Position numbers and translations under genes: made by a program
In this document: positions 42,402 through 50,163 of the stretch, piece by piece
Layout of the letters: each line of letters starts with the position of its first letter
How positions within the stretch are numbered: position 1 is the first letter of the stretch
Source of the DNA: JALYUM01 sp036688685
GTDB taxonomy: Bacteria; Pseudomonadota; Gammaproteobacteria; Burkholderiales; Burkholderiaceae_D
Direction of reading: 5' to 3'
DNA length: 64,000 nt
Assembly (NCBI RefSeq): GCF_036688685.1
Contig: NZ_JAQQPS010000009.1
Span: 167,587-231,586 of the forward strand
Notes under the pieces: model-generated
Database searches by the model: none
Told to the model about the DNA's origin: nothing
Seen by the model: the letters and a program-made list of their open reading frames with translations, nothing else

Positions 42402-43007
42402 ATGGATTCAAACAAGCATTTCGCGACCAACGTTTATTACGACCGCACCTTCGACACCGACGCCGCCAAGATCTTGCCAGGTGAATATTATTTCACTAAC
42501 AAAGATATGCTGATCGTCACCGTGCTCGGATCGTGCGTGTCGGCTTGCATCCGCGACCGCGTGAGCGGCCTGGGCGGGATGAATCACTTCATGTTGCCCG
42601 ATGGCGGTGGCAGCGACAGCAACAGCCCGGTGTCGGCGTCGATGCGTTACGGCACCTACGCGATGGAAGTGCTGATCAACGATTTACTGAAAGCCGGCGC
42701 CCGCCGCGAAAACCTGGAGGCGAAAGTCTTCGGCGGCGGCGCCGTGCTGCGTGGTTTTTCTGCGATGAATGTGGGCGAACGCAATGCTGCCTTTGTCCTG
42801 AATTTCCTGAAAACCGAAAAAATGCGCGTGGTGGCGGAAGATCTGAACGATATCTGGCCGCGCAAGGTGTATTTTTTCCCGCGCACGGGCAAGGTACTGG
42901 TCAAAAAACTCACCCAGACCCACAACGACACGCTGGTCCAGCGCGAGCAGGCCTATGCCAAGCAGCTCAAATCGACACCGGTGGGTGGCGAAGTCGACCT
43001 GTTTTGA
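42402..43007 (+). CDS. cheD: Chemoreceptor glutamine deamidase CheD
   Basis: 201 residues. CheD deamidates receptor glutamines and in some bacteria interacts with CheC or CheZ-like phosphatases. The catalytic Cys and His are in VTVLGSCVSACIRD and GLGGMNHFMLPDGGG, and the VFGGGAVLRGFSAMNVGERNAAFVLNFL segment is typical. The protein is some 40 residues longer than Bacillus CheD, with the extra part at both ends. It is placed between cheR and cheB. Confidence 0.95.
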   Translation: MDSNKHFATNVYYDRTFDTDAAKILPGEYYFTNKDMLIVTVLGSCVSACIRDRVSGLGGMNHFMLPDGGGSDSNSPVSASMRYGTYAMEVLINDLLKAGARRENLEAKVFGGGAVLRGFSAMNVGERNAAFVLNFLKTEKMRVVAEDLNDIWPRKVYFFPRTGKVLVKKLTQTHNDTLVQREQAYAKQLKSTPVGGEVDLF

Positions 43008-43033
43008 CGAACCCAATAAGATAGAGACGCAGC

Positions 43034-44101
43034 ATGAATAAAATCAAAGTATTGATCGTCGACGATTCCGCGCTGATTCGCAGCGTGATGAGCGAGATCG
43101 TCAATTCCCAACCAGACATGGAAGTGGTGGGCACAGCCCCCGATCCGCTGGTGGCGCGCGAATTGATTAAAAAGACCAATCCGGATGTGCTGACGCTGGA
43201 CGTCGAAATGCCGAAAATGGACGGACTGGATTTTCTCGAAAAACTGATGCGTTTGCGTCCGATGCCGGTGGTGATGGTGTCGTCGCTGACCGAGCGCGGT
43301 TCCGAAATTACCATGCGCGCGCTGGAACTGGGCGCGGTCGATTTTGTTACCAAGCCCAAAATCTCCATCCAGAGCGGCATGCGCGAATATACCGACCTGA
43401 TTTCCGATAAAATTCGCGCCGCCGCGCGTGCGCGCATTGCCCCGCGCAGCGTGCAGCCGGCCGCGCCGCTGACCGCGCTGCCGGCCTTGCGCAATCCGCT
43501 GACCTCGTCGGAGAAGCTGATCATTATCGGCGCGTCCACCGGCGGCACCGAAGCGATTCGCGAATTCCTGATGCAAATGCCATCGGATTGCCCGGGCATT
43601 TTGATTGCCCAGCATATGCCGGAAGGATTTACCACATCGTTTGCACGCCGGCTCGATTCGCTCTGCAAAATCAGCGTGGTCGAGTCTGCCGGAAATGAAC
43701 GGGTATTGCCGGGGCACGCGTATATCGCGCCAGGCCATTCGCATTTACTGCTGAGCCGCTCGGGCGCCAATTACGTCACCAAAATTGAACAGACCGATCC
43801 CGTGAACCGGCACCGGCCTTCCGTCGATGTGTTGTTCCGTTCGGCTGCGATTGCCGCCGGCAAGAACGCGGTTGGCGTCATTTTGACCGGCATGGGCAAG
43901 GACGGCGCAGCGGGGATGCTGGCAATGAAGGAGGCAGGAGCGTATAACTATGCACAGGACGAAGCGTCCTGTGTCGTGTTCGGCATGCCGCGCGAAGCGA
44001 TCTTGTTGAATGCGCATCATGAAATTGGCGCACTGCGTGCATTACCGGGGATGGTCCTTAATCACTTGGCAACACAAGGCGGCAGAGCGTTGCGCGTTTG
44101 A
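43034..44101 (+). CDS. cheB: Chemoreceptor methylesterase/deamidase CheB
   Basis: 355 residues. The receiver domain has the phosphoacceptor Asp56 in VLTLDVEMPKMDGLDF. The C-terminal methylesterase domain carries the Ser/His/Asp triad in IIIGASTGGTEAI, LIAQHMPEGFTTSF and VILTGMGKDGAAGM. CheA phosphorylation activates demethylation of receptors. It follows cheD by 26 bases. After it, a 126-base gap separates cheY and contains a small CGGCG/CGCCG hairpin without a T-run. Confidence 0.97.
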   Translation: MNKIKVLIVDDSALIRSVMSEIVNSQPDMEVVGTAPDPLVARELIKKTNPDVLTLDVEMPKMDGLDFLEKLMRLRPMPVVMVSSLTERGSEITMRALELGAVDFVTKPKISIQSGMREYTDLISDKIRAAARARIAPRSVQPAAPLTALPALRNPLTSSEKLIIIGASTGGTEAIREFLMQMPSDCPGILIAQHMPEGFTTSFARRLDSLCKISVVESAGNERVLPGHAYIAPGHSHLLLSRSGANYVTKIEQTDPVNRHRPSVDVLFRSAAIAAGKNAVGVILTGMGKDGAAGMLAMKEAGAYNYAQDEASCVVFGMPREAILLNAHHEIGALRALPGMVLNHLATQGGRALRV

Positions 44102-44227
44102 TCCCTTCGACATGCTTTTCGGCGTTGTTTTATCGCCGTAGGGCAACAAAACTGCTATGCTTAGGGATGCTTAATCGCACGCCGAAGTCTATCGATAACC
44201 AGAGTAAAAGAATCAACGGAGTAATTC

Positions 44228-44626
44228 ATGGCTGATCCAAAAATGCGTTTTTTAGTAGTGGACGATTTTTCAACAATGCGCCGCATTGTGAAAAATCTGT
44301 TGAAGGAATTGGGTTACGCCAACGTTGACGAGGCTGAAGACGGCGTCCAGGGACTGGCCAAGCTGCGCGGCGAAACCTTCGATTTCGTGGTGTCGGACTG
44401 GAATATGCCGAATATGGATGGCTTGACGATGCTGCAGCAGATTCGCGCCGATCCAGCGCTGTGCAAGTTGCCGGTATTGATGGTCACTGCTGAAGCGAAA
44501 AAAGAAAACATTATTGCCGCGGCGCAGGCCGGTGCAAACGGCTATGTGGTCAAGCCATTCACCGCCGCCACGTTGGACGAAAAACTGAACAAGATTTTCG
44601 AAAAACTCGAAAAAGCTGGAGCGTAA
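44228..44626 (+). CDS. cheY: CheY response regulator (second copy)
   Basis: 132 residues closely resembling E. coli CheY: KMRFLVVDDFSTMRRIVKNLLKELGYANVDEAEDG, phosphoacceptor Asp57 in FVVSDWNMPNMDGL, VTAEAKKENIIAAAQAGANGYVVKPFTAATL. This is the likely motor-binding CheY that acts on FliM. It is followed by cheZ with only two bases between, a coupled CheY/CheZ pair. The upstream gap holds a weak GATAA-type -10 but no matching sigma-28 -35. Confidence 0.96.
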   Translation: MADPKMRFLVVDDFSTMRRIVKNLLKELGYANVDEAEDGVQGLAKLRGETFDFVVSDWNMPNMDGLTMLQQIRADPALCKLPVLMVTAEAKKENIIAAAQAGANGYVVKPFTAATLDEKLNKIFEKLEKAGA

Positions 44627-44628
44627 AT

Positions 44629-45264
44629 ATGGGCGAGCAGCAGGCCGCGGCTACTTCGCACGATGAAGTCCTGAGCCGGATTGGCCACATGACGCGCGCG
44701 CTGCACGAAAGCCTGCGCGGCCTTGGCCTGGACAAACTGATCGAGAAAGCCGCGAGCGATATTCCCGACGCCCGCAGCCGCCTCGATTACGTGGCGCGCC
44801 TGTCCGAAAAAGCGGCGCAAAAAGTGCTCAATGCCACTGATGCAGCCATGCCGCTGCAGGATACGATCGAACAGGGCGCCACCGATTTACGCGGCCAGTG
44901 GCAGGCCATGCTCGACAGCGATGCTGACGCGAACGCTCCCTGGCGCGCACTGGCGCTGCGCACGGTCTCCGAGCTCGACGCATCGCGCGCAGCCGTCAGC
45001 GGTACCAAAGCCCACTTGATGGACATCATGATGGCGCAGGATTTCCAGGATCTGACCGGGCAAGTGATCAGCAAAGTTGCTGCGATTACCCAGACGCTCG
45101 AGAAGCAGCTGGTGCAGATGCTGGTCGATTTCGCGCCGGAAGACGTGCGGCGCGAGCTCGACAACGGCTTGCTGAACGGCCCGCAGATCAATCCAGAAGG
45201 AAAAACCGATATCGTGGCCGACCAGGGCCAAGTTGACGACCTGCTCGACAGCCTCGGCTTCTGA
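44629..45264 (+). CDS. cheZ: CheY-P phosphatase CheZ
   Basis: 211 residues, the usual length. CheZ is a long helical hairpin dimer that speeds dephosphorylation of CheY-P. The catalytic DxxxQ is in MMAQDFQDLTGQVISKV. The extreme C-terminus, QGQVDDLLDSLGF, is the CheY-binding helix and is essentially identical to the E. coli type. Translation is probably coupled to cheY. Compare the shorter CheZ-like protein at 37716-38264. Confidence 0.96.
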   Translation: MGEQQAAATSHDEVLSRIGHMTRALHESLRGLGLDKLIEKAASDIPDARSRLDYVARLSEKAAQKVLNATDAAMPLQDTIEQGATDLRGQWQAMLDSDADANAPWRALALRTVSELDASRAAVSGTKAHLMDIMMAQDFQDLTGQVISKVAAITQTLEKQLVQMLVDFAPEDVRRELDNGLLNGPQINPEGKTDIVADQGQVDDLLDSLGF

Positions 45265-45343
45265 CCGCGTGCCGGATGGTTCCGGCCACGCTGTCCACCG
45301 TTCTCCGGTGGTTCCCACCTACGTTTCACCAGGCAAACTGACC

Positions 45344-46552
45344 ATGCATCACACGAATTTCATTGTGCGTGAACCCTTGCTCGATCCAAAGCAAAGGGTG
45401 ATCGGCTACGAACTGTCCTGGCAGCAGAACGCGCAACAAAACATCCGCGATGCCGACCTCGAGGCGCTGGTCGGCTTCGTTGCCGAGCACGTCAATGACG
45501 AAGAACGCGGCTGGCTGCTGCGCGACAAGATCCTGTTTCTCGATGCCGTGCCCGCGATGCTGTCGACCGATGCGCTGTTCGCGCTGCCACCGGAACGCAC
45601 CGTGCTGACGATGAAGGCGACCGATCTGGCCAATGCCGACGTGCTCGCGGCGGTGCAGGGCCTGCGCGCCGGCGGGGTCGGCATCTCGATCCGCGGCAGC
45701 GATATCGGCCACCTTGGCGCCAATTTGCATCAGAGTGCGTCTTACCTGGAAGTGCAGTTTTCCGGCTCCGATGTGGGCGCCCAGGCGCGTGCGTACGCGG
45801 CGGCCAAGCAATCATCGGTGCGGATGGTCGGTCGGCCGGTGTCAACCTGGGCAGATTTCGATGCCTGCGCGGCGCTGGGTCTCGACGCCTTTGTTGGCAA
45901 GCTGCACCTGACCCCGCGGCCCGGCGTGCCGGTCAAGGGCATGAATCCGGCCCAGGGCATCATCCTGCAACTGATGCAAATGGTGCAGGCCAATGAAGAC
46001 ATTAACAAGCTGGAAAACGTTCTCAAGCGCGATCCGGCGCTGTCGTACAAGCTGCTGCGCTTCATCAATTCGGCGGGCTTTGGCGCGACGCGCGAAATTC
46101 AGTCCTTGAAGCAGGCGATTTCCATGCTCGGCTATGCGCCGCTGTATCGCTGGCTGGTGCTATTGCTGGCCACGGCCAGTACCAGCGGCTATTCACCGGT
46201 GCTGATGGAGACGGCCGTCGTGCGCGGCCGCCTGACCGAGCTGCTGGGCGCGACCGAACTGGGCCGCGGCGAGTCCGAAAACCTGTTCGTGGCCGGCATG
46301 TTCTCGCTGCTCGATCGCCTGCTGGGCCTGCCGATGAAGGAAGTGCTCGATACCATCCAGCTGCCTGACGAAGTGGTGCGGGCCTTGCTCACCCGTGCCG
46401 GAAAATACGGGCCGTACCTGGCGTTGGCCGAGGCGTGTGAACTCAATTCGAACCTGGTCGCCTCGCTGGCCAGGATGCTGAACATCACGCCACTTGAGGT
46501 CAACAAGGCACACTTGTCGGCCCTGGCCTGGGCCCAGAGCGTCAGCGCCTGA
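45344..46552 (+). CDS. EAL-like/HDOD two-domain signalling protein (YuxH type)
   Basis: 402 residues from ATG 45344. The N-terminal half is a degenerate EAL fold that begins FIVREPLLDPKQRVIGYELSWQ; it lacks the EAL glutamate and the metal-binding DDFG, so it should not cleave c-di-GMP. The C-terminal half is an HDOD domain (INKLENVLKRDPALSYKLLRFINSAGFGATREIQSLKQAISMLG region). Proteins of this EAL-HDOD arrangement act in motility, pilus and c-di-GMP signalling, and its place directly after cheZ supports a chemotaxis role. The longer frame from 45233 overlaps cheZ and lacks support. Confidence 0.87.
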   Translation: MHHTNFIVREPLLDPKQRVIGYELSWQQNAQQNIRDADLEALVGFVAEHVNDEERGWLLRDKILFLDAVPAMLSTDALFALPPERTVLTMKATDLANADVLAAVQGLRAGGVGISIRGSDIGHLGANLHQSASYLEVQFSGSDVGAQARAYAAAKQSSVRMVGRPVSTWADFDACAALGLDAFVGKLHLTPRPGVPVKGMNPAQGIILQLMQMVQANEDINKLENVLKRDPALSYKLLRFINSAGFGATREIQSLKQAISMLGYAPLYRWLVLLLATASTSGYSPVLMETAVVRGRLTELLGATELGRGESENLFVAGMFSLLDRLLGLPMKEVLDTIQLPDEVVRALLTRAGKYGPYLALAEACELNSNLVASLARMLNITPLEVNKAHLSALAWAQSVSA

Positions 46553-46564
46553 CGGCAGGGGACG

Positions 46565-47203
46565 GTGTCCGCGCCATGCGACCTGGACCTGCTGCAGCGC
46601 TGGCTGACCGGCTGGAGCCGCTCGCGCGGCCTCCCGCTGCCGAGGCATGAGGGCGGTGGGCAGCGGGTCGACGTAGATTGGCCCGACCAGCAGCGCCGCC
46701 ACGTATTTGCCGATGCTGGTGCCGCCCTGCGCGCATGCGCTGACGCGATCCACGATCCATTTATCTACGTCAAAGCCGCGGTCGATTGCGCCACCTTGCG
46801 CGCTGCGTTGCCAGAGCGATGGTCGATCGAGGAGCAGCGCTACCTGATGACGCATTCTGGCCCGATGCAGTCGGCGGCAGCGCTACCGGCGGATTACACC
46901 ACGCTACTCACAGTCGAGCACGCGGCGTACGTCATCGACGTCATCGACGGCGCTGGTGCCGTGGCGGCAAGCGGCCGCGTTACCCTCAATGCCGGCACGG
47001 CCGTGTTCGACCGCATCAGCACCGACGCGGCGCATCGCCGCCTGGGGCTGGCAACTGCCGTGATGCTGTCTCTGGACCGATTGGCCACCCAGGCCGCCAG
47101 TACCGAGCGCCTTCTGGTCGCCACCGAGATGGGTGCCGCCCTCTACACCCACCTTGGCTGGCGCATCCTTGCACCGTTCGCCACCGCCTTCCTTCCCCAA
47201 TGA
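46565..47203 (+). CDS. GNAT family N-acetyltransferase
   Basis: 212 residues from GTG 46565, 12 bases after the EAL-HDOD gene. The N-terminal 90 residues are weakly conserved; the C-terminal half is a GNAT domain with GAVAASGRVTLNAGTAVFDRISTDAAHRRLGLATAVMLSLD (acetyl-CoA loop RRLGLA) and ATEMGAALYTHLGWRIL. The substrate is unknown. The final codon is Gln and the TGA stop (47201-47203) is the first three bases of a palindromic repeat. It may be co-transcribed with the chemotaxis genes simply by position. Confidence 0.8.
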   Translation: MSAPCDLDLLQRWLTGWSRSRGLPLPRHEGGGQRVDVDWPDQQRRHVFADAGAALRACADAIHDPFIYVKAAVDCATLRAALPERWSIEEQRYLMTHSGPMQSAAALPADYTTLLTVEHAAYVIDVIDGAGAVAASGRVTLNAGTAVFDRISTDAAHRRLGLATAVMLSLDRLATQAASTERLLVATEMGAALYTHLGWRILAPFATAFLPQ

Positions 47204-47419
47204 GGGTCAGTGTCGAATTATTGCGCAATTGCCCAAATCCCCCTGCTTTTTAATGAGGGTCAGAGTCGAATTATTGAGCAATTGATCCGTTACTTACGCC
47301 GTGAATTGAATTCGCGTTAGGAATTTATTCGGAATCAATTGCAAAATTAATCGACTCTGACCCTAATTCTTTTGCAACTGATTTTGGCGAAGAATTATTG
47401 GGGTCAGTGTCGAATTGTT
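47201..47419. repeat. Cluster of four palindromic repeat arms (B1-B4)
   Basis: Arms: B1 plus at 47201-47222 (TGAGGGTCAGTGTCGAATTA), B2 plus at 47254-47275 (GAG variant), B3 minus at 47346-47368 (GAG variant), and B4 plus at 47398-47419 (GTG variant). B2 and B3 can form one long hairpin; B1 and B4 are solitary or could pair with B3. The sequence between is AT-rich and non-coding. B1 starts on the stop codon of the acetyltransferase gene. B4 ends 20 bases beyond the 3' end of the CocE-type gene. Confidence 0.85.
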
Positions 47420-47438
47420 GAGCAATAGCTCGAGAGAA

Positions 47439-49436
47439 TTAGCGTGGCGCGGGCTGGCTAGTATTGGTGTTCTTAACTACACTCGGCAAAATTTGCACGG
47501 CGACGCCAGATGCCATTCCTGGCGCACGGAAGACGCGCTGCGTCGCTTTTTGGAAATCTTCGGCTTTGGCGTGCGGAATATCGACAAAAGTTTGCGGGTT
47601 CAAGTCCACCAGCGGGAACCAGGAACTTTGCACCTGTACCATAATGCGGTGGCCGCGGCGGAAGGTGTGGTTGACGTCGGACATGCTGTAGTTGACGGAT
47701 TCAATCTTGCCTGGTGTGAATGGTGTCGGCTGTTCGAAGCTGTTGCGGAACTTGCCGCGCAGCGGGTCGCCGCGCACCAGCTGTTCGTAGCCGGCCATCG
47801 AGACATCCGGCGGCGGCACGTCGCGGCCCCACTCGCGTGTCGGGCTCTCCGGATACGCGGGCGGATAGACGTCGATCAGCTTGACGACCCAGTCGGCGTC
47901 GGTGCCGGTGGTCGAGACGAACAGCTTCGGCATCACCGGACCGACAATTGTCACATCTTCTTCCAGCACGGCGCTACGGTAGGTGAGCACGTCCGGCCGG
48001 GTCGACGCGAAACGCTGGTCGGACACCATATATTCCTGCGGCACGCCCGTAGCGGAATAGGCGATGTATGGCACTGGCTTTTTAGGATCGCTGACATATT
48101 CGTCGTATGCCTGACTACCCGATGCGGCTAGTTGCTGCCAGCTCAGCGTGCCGTCGGCGCCGAAGTACAGTTCGCGTTGCTGTGCCTGCTGCGGGGGCCA
48201 GGTGGGATATTGGCGCCAGACATTGCTGCCGGTCTCGAAAGCATACACTTGCGCGGTGTTCTTGTTGGGCGCACCTTTCAGGTGCTGCTCAAAAAACGGA
48301 AACAGGATGGTCTTGCGATATTGCTCGCTCGTGTTGGCGTCAAATTTGACGTTGCCGAGCGCGGCACCATCGTTGCGTGCCCAGCCACCATGGACCCATG
48401 GACCCATGACCAGGCCATTGTAGATGCCCGGGTTCTGGCGCTTGATGGCCTGGTAGGTGCTCAGGGTGCCCTGCAAATCTTCCGCGTCGAACCAGCCGCC
48501 GACAGTCAATACGGCCGCCTTGATGTTTTTCAGGTGGGGCAAGATATTGCGGGTTTTCCAGAAGTCGTCGTAGGTCGCATGCTCGATGGTCGGGACCAGG
48601 AAGGCCTGCTGCTTCGGGTTGAGCGTCGCGACGATATTCGGCATGGTCAGGTGCGACAGAAAAAAGGCATAGCCGTCGTTGGTGCCGTAGTCGAACTGCT
48701 CGCGCTTCTTGGGCAGCGGCGTCGGATTCTTCTCTTCCGTGAAGGCCGAATAGAAATCGAAGTTCGCCGCCAGCATGAAAGCGCCGCCGTGATAAGAATC
48801 GTCGTTCATGTACAGGTCGGCAACTGGCGCTTGTGGCGAGGCTGCCTTGATTGCCGGGTGCGAATCGATGATGCTGCTCGAGGTATAAAAGCCGCCGTAG
48901 GAAATGCCGTTGATGCCAACTTTACCGTTGTTGTTGGCGACATGTTTCAGCAGCCAGTCGAGCGTGTCGTGCATGTCCTCGCTTTCGACACCCTGGCCAC
49001 GGGTGCGCTGGGTATTGCGGTGCGGCGTCATCTCTTGCCACACACCTTCCGACATAAAGCGACCGCGCACATCCTGGCGTACGAAGATATAGCCCGAGGT
49101 TTCGAAGTCGTGCGACGGGCCGAGCGAAGTCGGATAGTAATCCACGCCGTAGTGGGAGTCGTCACCTACGCGCACGCCTACGCTGTAGGGTGTGCGGTCC
49201 ATCAGGAAGGGATAGGTCTTGCTGCTGTCCTTGGGGACATAGACGACAGTGAACAAGCGCACGCCATCGCGCATGGGAATCTGGTACTCGTACTTGGTGT
49301 AATGCTCGCGTACGCTCCAGGGCGCTTCTTTGGCAGCATCCGTCATCGCAGCGGTGGTAACAGCAGCTTGCACCCCGCCCGCCATCAACAACATTGAAAG
49401 GGATAGAACGGACAGGCGCAGGCTGCTTGGCTTCAT
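47439..49436 (-). CDS. Exported CocE/NonD family hydrolase (peptidase S15 type)
   Basis: 665 residues from ATG 49436; an open extension to 49493 merely translates a repeat. A signal peptide (SLRLSVLSLSMLLMAGGVQA) is followed by an alpha/beta hydrolase of the X-Pro dipeptidyl-peptidase/CocE class. Seen are REHYTKYEYQIPMRDGVRLFTVVYVPKD, DVRGRFMSEG, the nucleophile in GINGISYGGFYTSSS, HGGWARNDG with a probable catalytic His, and the C-terminal jelly-roll (YRSAVLEEDVTIVGPVMPKLFVSTTGTDADWVVKLIDVYPP region). Relatives include alpha-amino-acid ester hydrolases and glutaryl acylases, often periplasmic. The gene is bracketed by repeat clusters on both sides and by GNAT genes beyond them. Confidence 0.9.
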   Translation of the reverse strand: MKPSSLRLSVLSLSMLLMAGGVQAAVTTAAMTDAAKEAPWSVREHYTKYEYQIPMRDGVRLFTVVYVPKDSSKTYPFLMDRTPYSVGVRVGDDSHYGVDYYPTSLGPSHDFETSGYIFVRQDVRGRFMSEGVWQEMTPHRNTQRTRGQGVESEDMHDTLDWLLKHVANNNGKVGINGISYGGFYTSSSIIDSHPAIKAASPQAPVADLYMNDDSYHGGAFMLAANFDFYSAFTEEKNPTPLPKKREQFDYGTNDGYAFFLSHLTMPNIVATLNPKQQAFLVPTIEHATYDDFWKTRNILPHLKNIKAAVLTVGGWFDAEDLQGTLSTYQAIKRQNPGIYNGLVMGPWVHGGWARNDGAALGNVKFDANTSEQYRKTILFPFFEQHLKGAPNKNTAQVYAFETGSNVWRQYPTWPPQQAQQRELYFGADGTLSWQQLAASGSQAYDEYVSDPKKPVPYIAYSATGVPQEYMVSDQRFASTRPDVLTYRSAVLEEDVTIVGPVMPKLFVSTTGTDADWVVKLIDVYPPAYPESPTREWGRDVPPPDVSMAGYEQLVRGDPLRGKFRNSFEQPTPFTPGKIESVNYSMSDVNHTFRRGHRIMVQVQSSWFPLVDLNPQTFVDIPHAKAEDFQKATQRVFRAPGMASGVAVQILPSVVKNTNTSQPAPR

Positions 49437-49460
49437 GGATTCCTTCGAGGCGGATTTAAA

Positions 49461-49522
49461 TAGGGTCAGTGTCGAATTGATTGGAAATTTCAAAAGTTGC
49501 CAATTAATTCGACTCTGACCCT
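49461..49522. repeat. Palindromic interspersed repeat, hairpin C1
   Basis: Plus arm TAGGGTCAGTGTCGAATT (49461-49478) faces the inverted arm AATTCGACTCTGACCCTA ending at 49522. One arm is the GTG and the other the GAG variant, leaving one mismatch. It lies 25 bases upstream of the start of the CocE-type gene, in its promoter region. Confidence 0.85.
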
Positions 49523-49562
49523 AATTTTTGAGAAATAGGTTTAATTAAATATTGCAAAACAA

Positions 49563-49620
49563 TGAGGGTCAGTGTCAAATTAATTGGAAATATTACGAAT
49601 TAAATCGACTCTGACCCTCA
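49563..49620. repeat. Palindromic interspersed repeat, hairpin C2, ending on a stop codon
   Basis: TGAGGGTCAGTGTCAAATTA starts at 49563 and its inverted partner ends GACTCTGACCCTCA at 49620; the symmetry extends by AA/TT on both sides. Its outer right triplet, read on the minus strand, is the TGA stop of the following acetyltransferase gene. Again one arm is GTG and the other GAG. The 40-base spacer to C1 is AT-rich. Confidence 0.85.
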
Positions 49621-50163
49621 TTGTTGGGAAGGGTGCAGGAGCAATTGCATGGGTTGCGTCAGTAACAGCGCGCTGTCGCGCAGTAGTTGGGGCTTGCCGA
49701 CGGGGACGAAGCCGGCGCGTCGGTAGAGGCGGGTGGCGGCGCTGGCGGTCAGGGCCACACTCAGGTTGACGGCGTGGGCGTTTTTGCTGCGCGCCCAGTC
49801 GATGACGGCGTCGAGCAAGGCACGCCCGACCGCGCGGCCGCGGTACGCCGGGGCCACCCAGACCTGGTAGACATGCGCCTCCGTTGAACCGCCGTCGGGG
49901 TCGTGCGCCGCTTCCAGCTTGCCCCAGATCAGGCCGGCAGGGCCGCCGTCGCACCGGGCCAGCAAGGGGCAGGCGTCTGCCGAAAAAATCCCCGCCTCCA
50001 GGCGCATCTGCCAGAGCTTGTCCGGCCATTCCTGCTGCTGGGCCAGTTGCGCACCGAACGCGTCCGGCGCGTCGGCCAGCGAGGCCAGGCGCAGGGCGCG
50101 GTAGACCAGCCACTGCTGCGGCGCAAAGCGGGTGACGGTGACGGCGCCAGTCGGACGCATCAA
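49618..50163 (-). CDS. GNAT family N-acetyltransferase
   Basis: 181 residues with a clear GNAT domain: VTRFAPQQWLVYRALRLASLADAPDAFG, then AHVYQVWVAPAYRGRAVGRALLDAVIDWA (acetyl-CoA loop RGRAVGRA) and VNLSVALTASAATRLYRRAGFVPVG. The substrate is unknown. The ATG overlaps the stop of panC by 4 bases, so it is the last gene of a DUF3460-scpA-panC transcript. Its TGA stop coincides with the outer edge of repeat C2. Confidence 0.87.
   Translation of the reverse strand: MMRPTGAVTVTRFAPQQWLVYRALRLASLADAPDAFGAQLAQQQEWPDKLWQMRLEAGIFSADACPLLARCDGGPAGLIWGKLEAAHDPDGGSTEAHVYQVWVAPAYRGRAVGRALLDAVIDWARSKNAHAVNLSVALTASAATRLYRRAGFVPVGKPQLLRDSALLLTQPMQLLLHPSQQ

Noticed and set aside
44172..44198. Sigma-28-like promoter before the second cheY
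   Set aside because: The -10 ATCGATAA is acceptable, but the -35 at the right spacing matches only about three bases.
49437..49493. Upstream start for the CocE-type hydrolase
   Set aside because: These 19 codons translate a palindromic repeat; the signal peptide begins at ATG 49436.
27606..49622. Repeats considered as a CRISPR array
   Set aside because: The units are inverted, irregularly spaced, at three separate sites and without cas genes.
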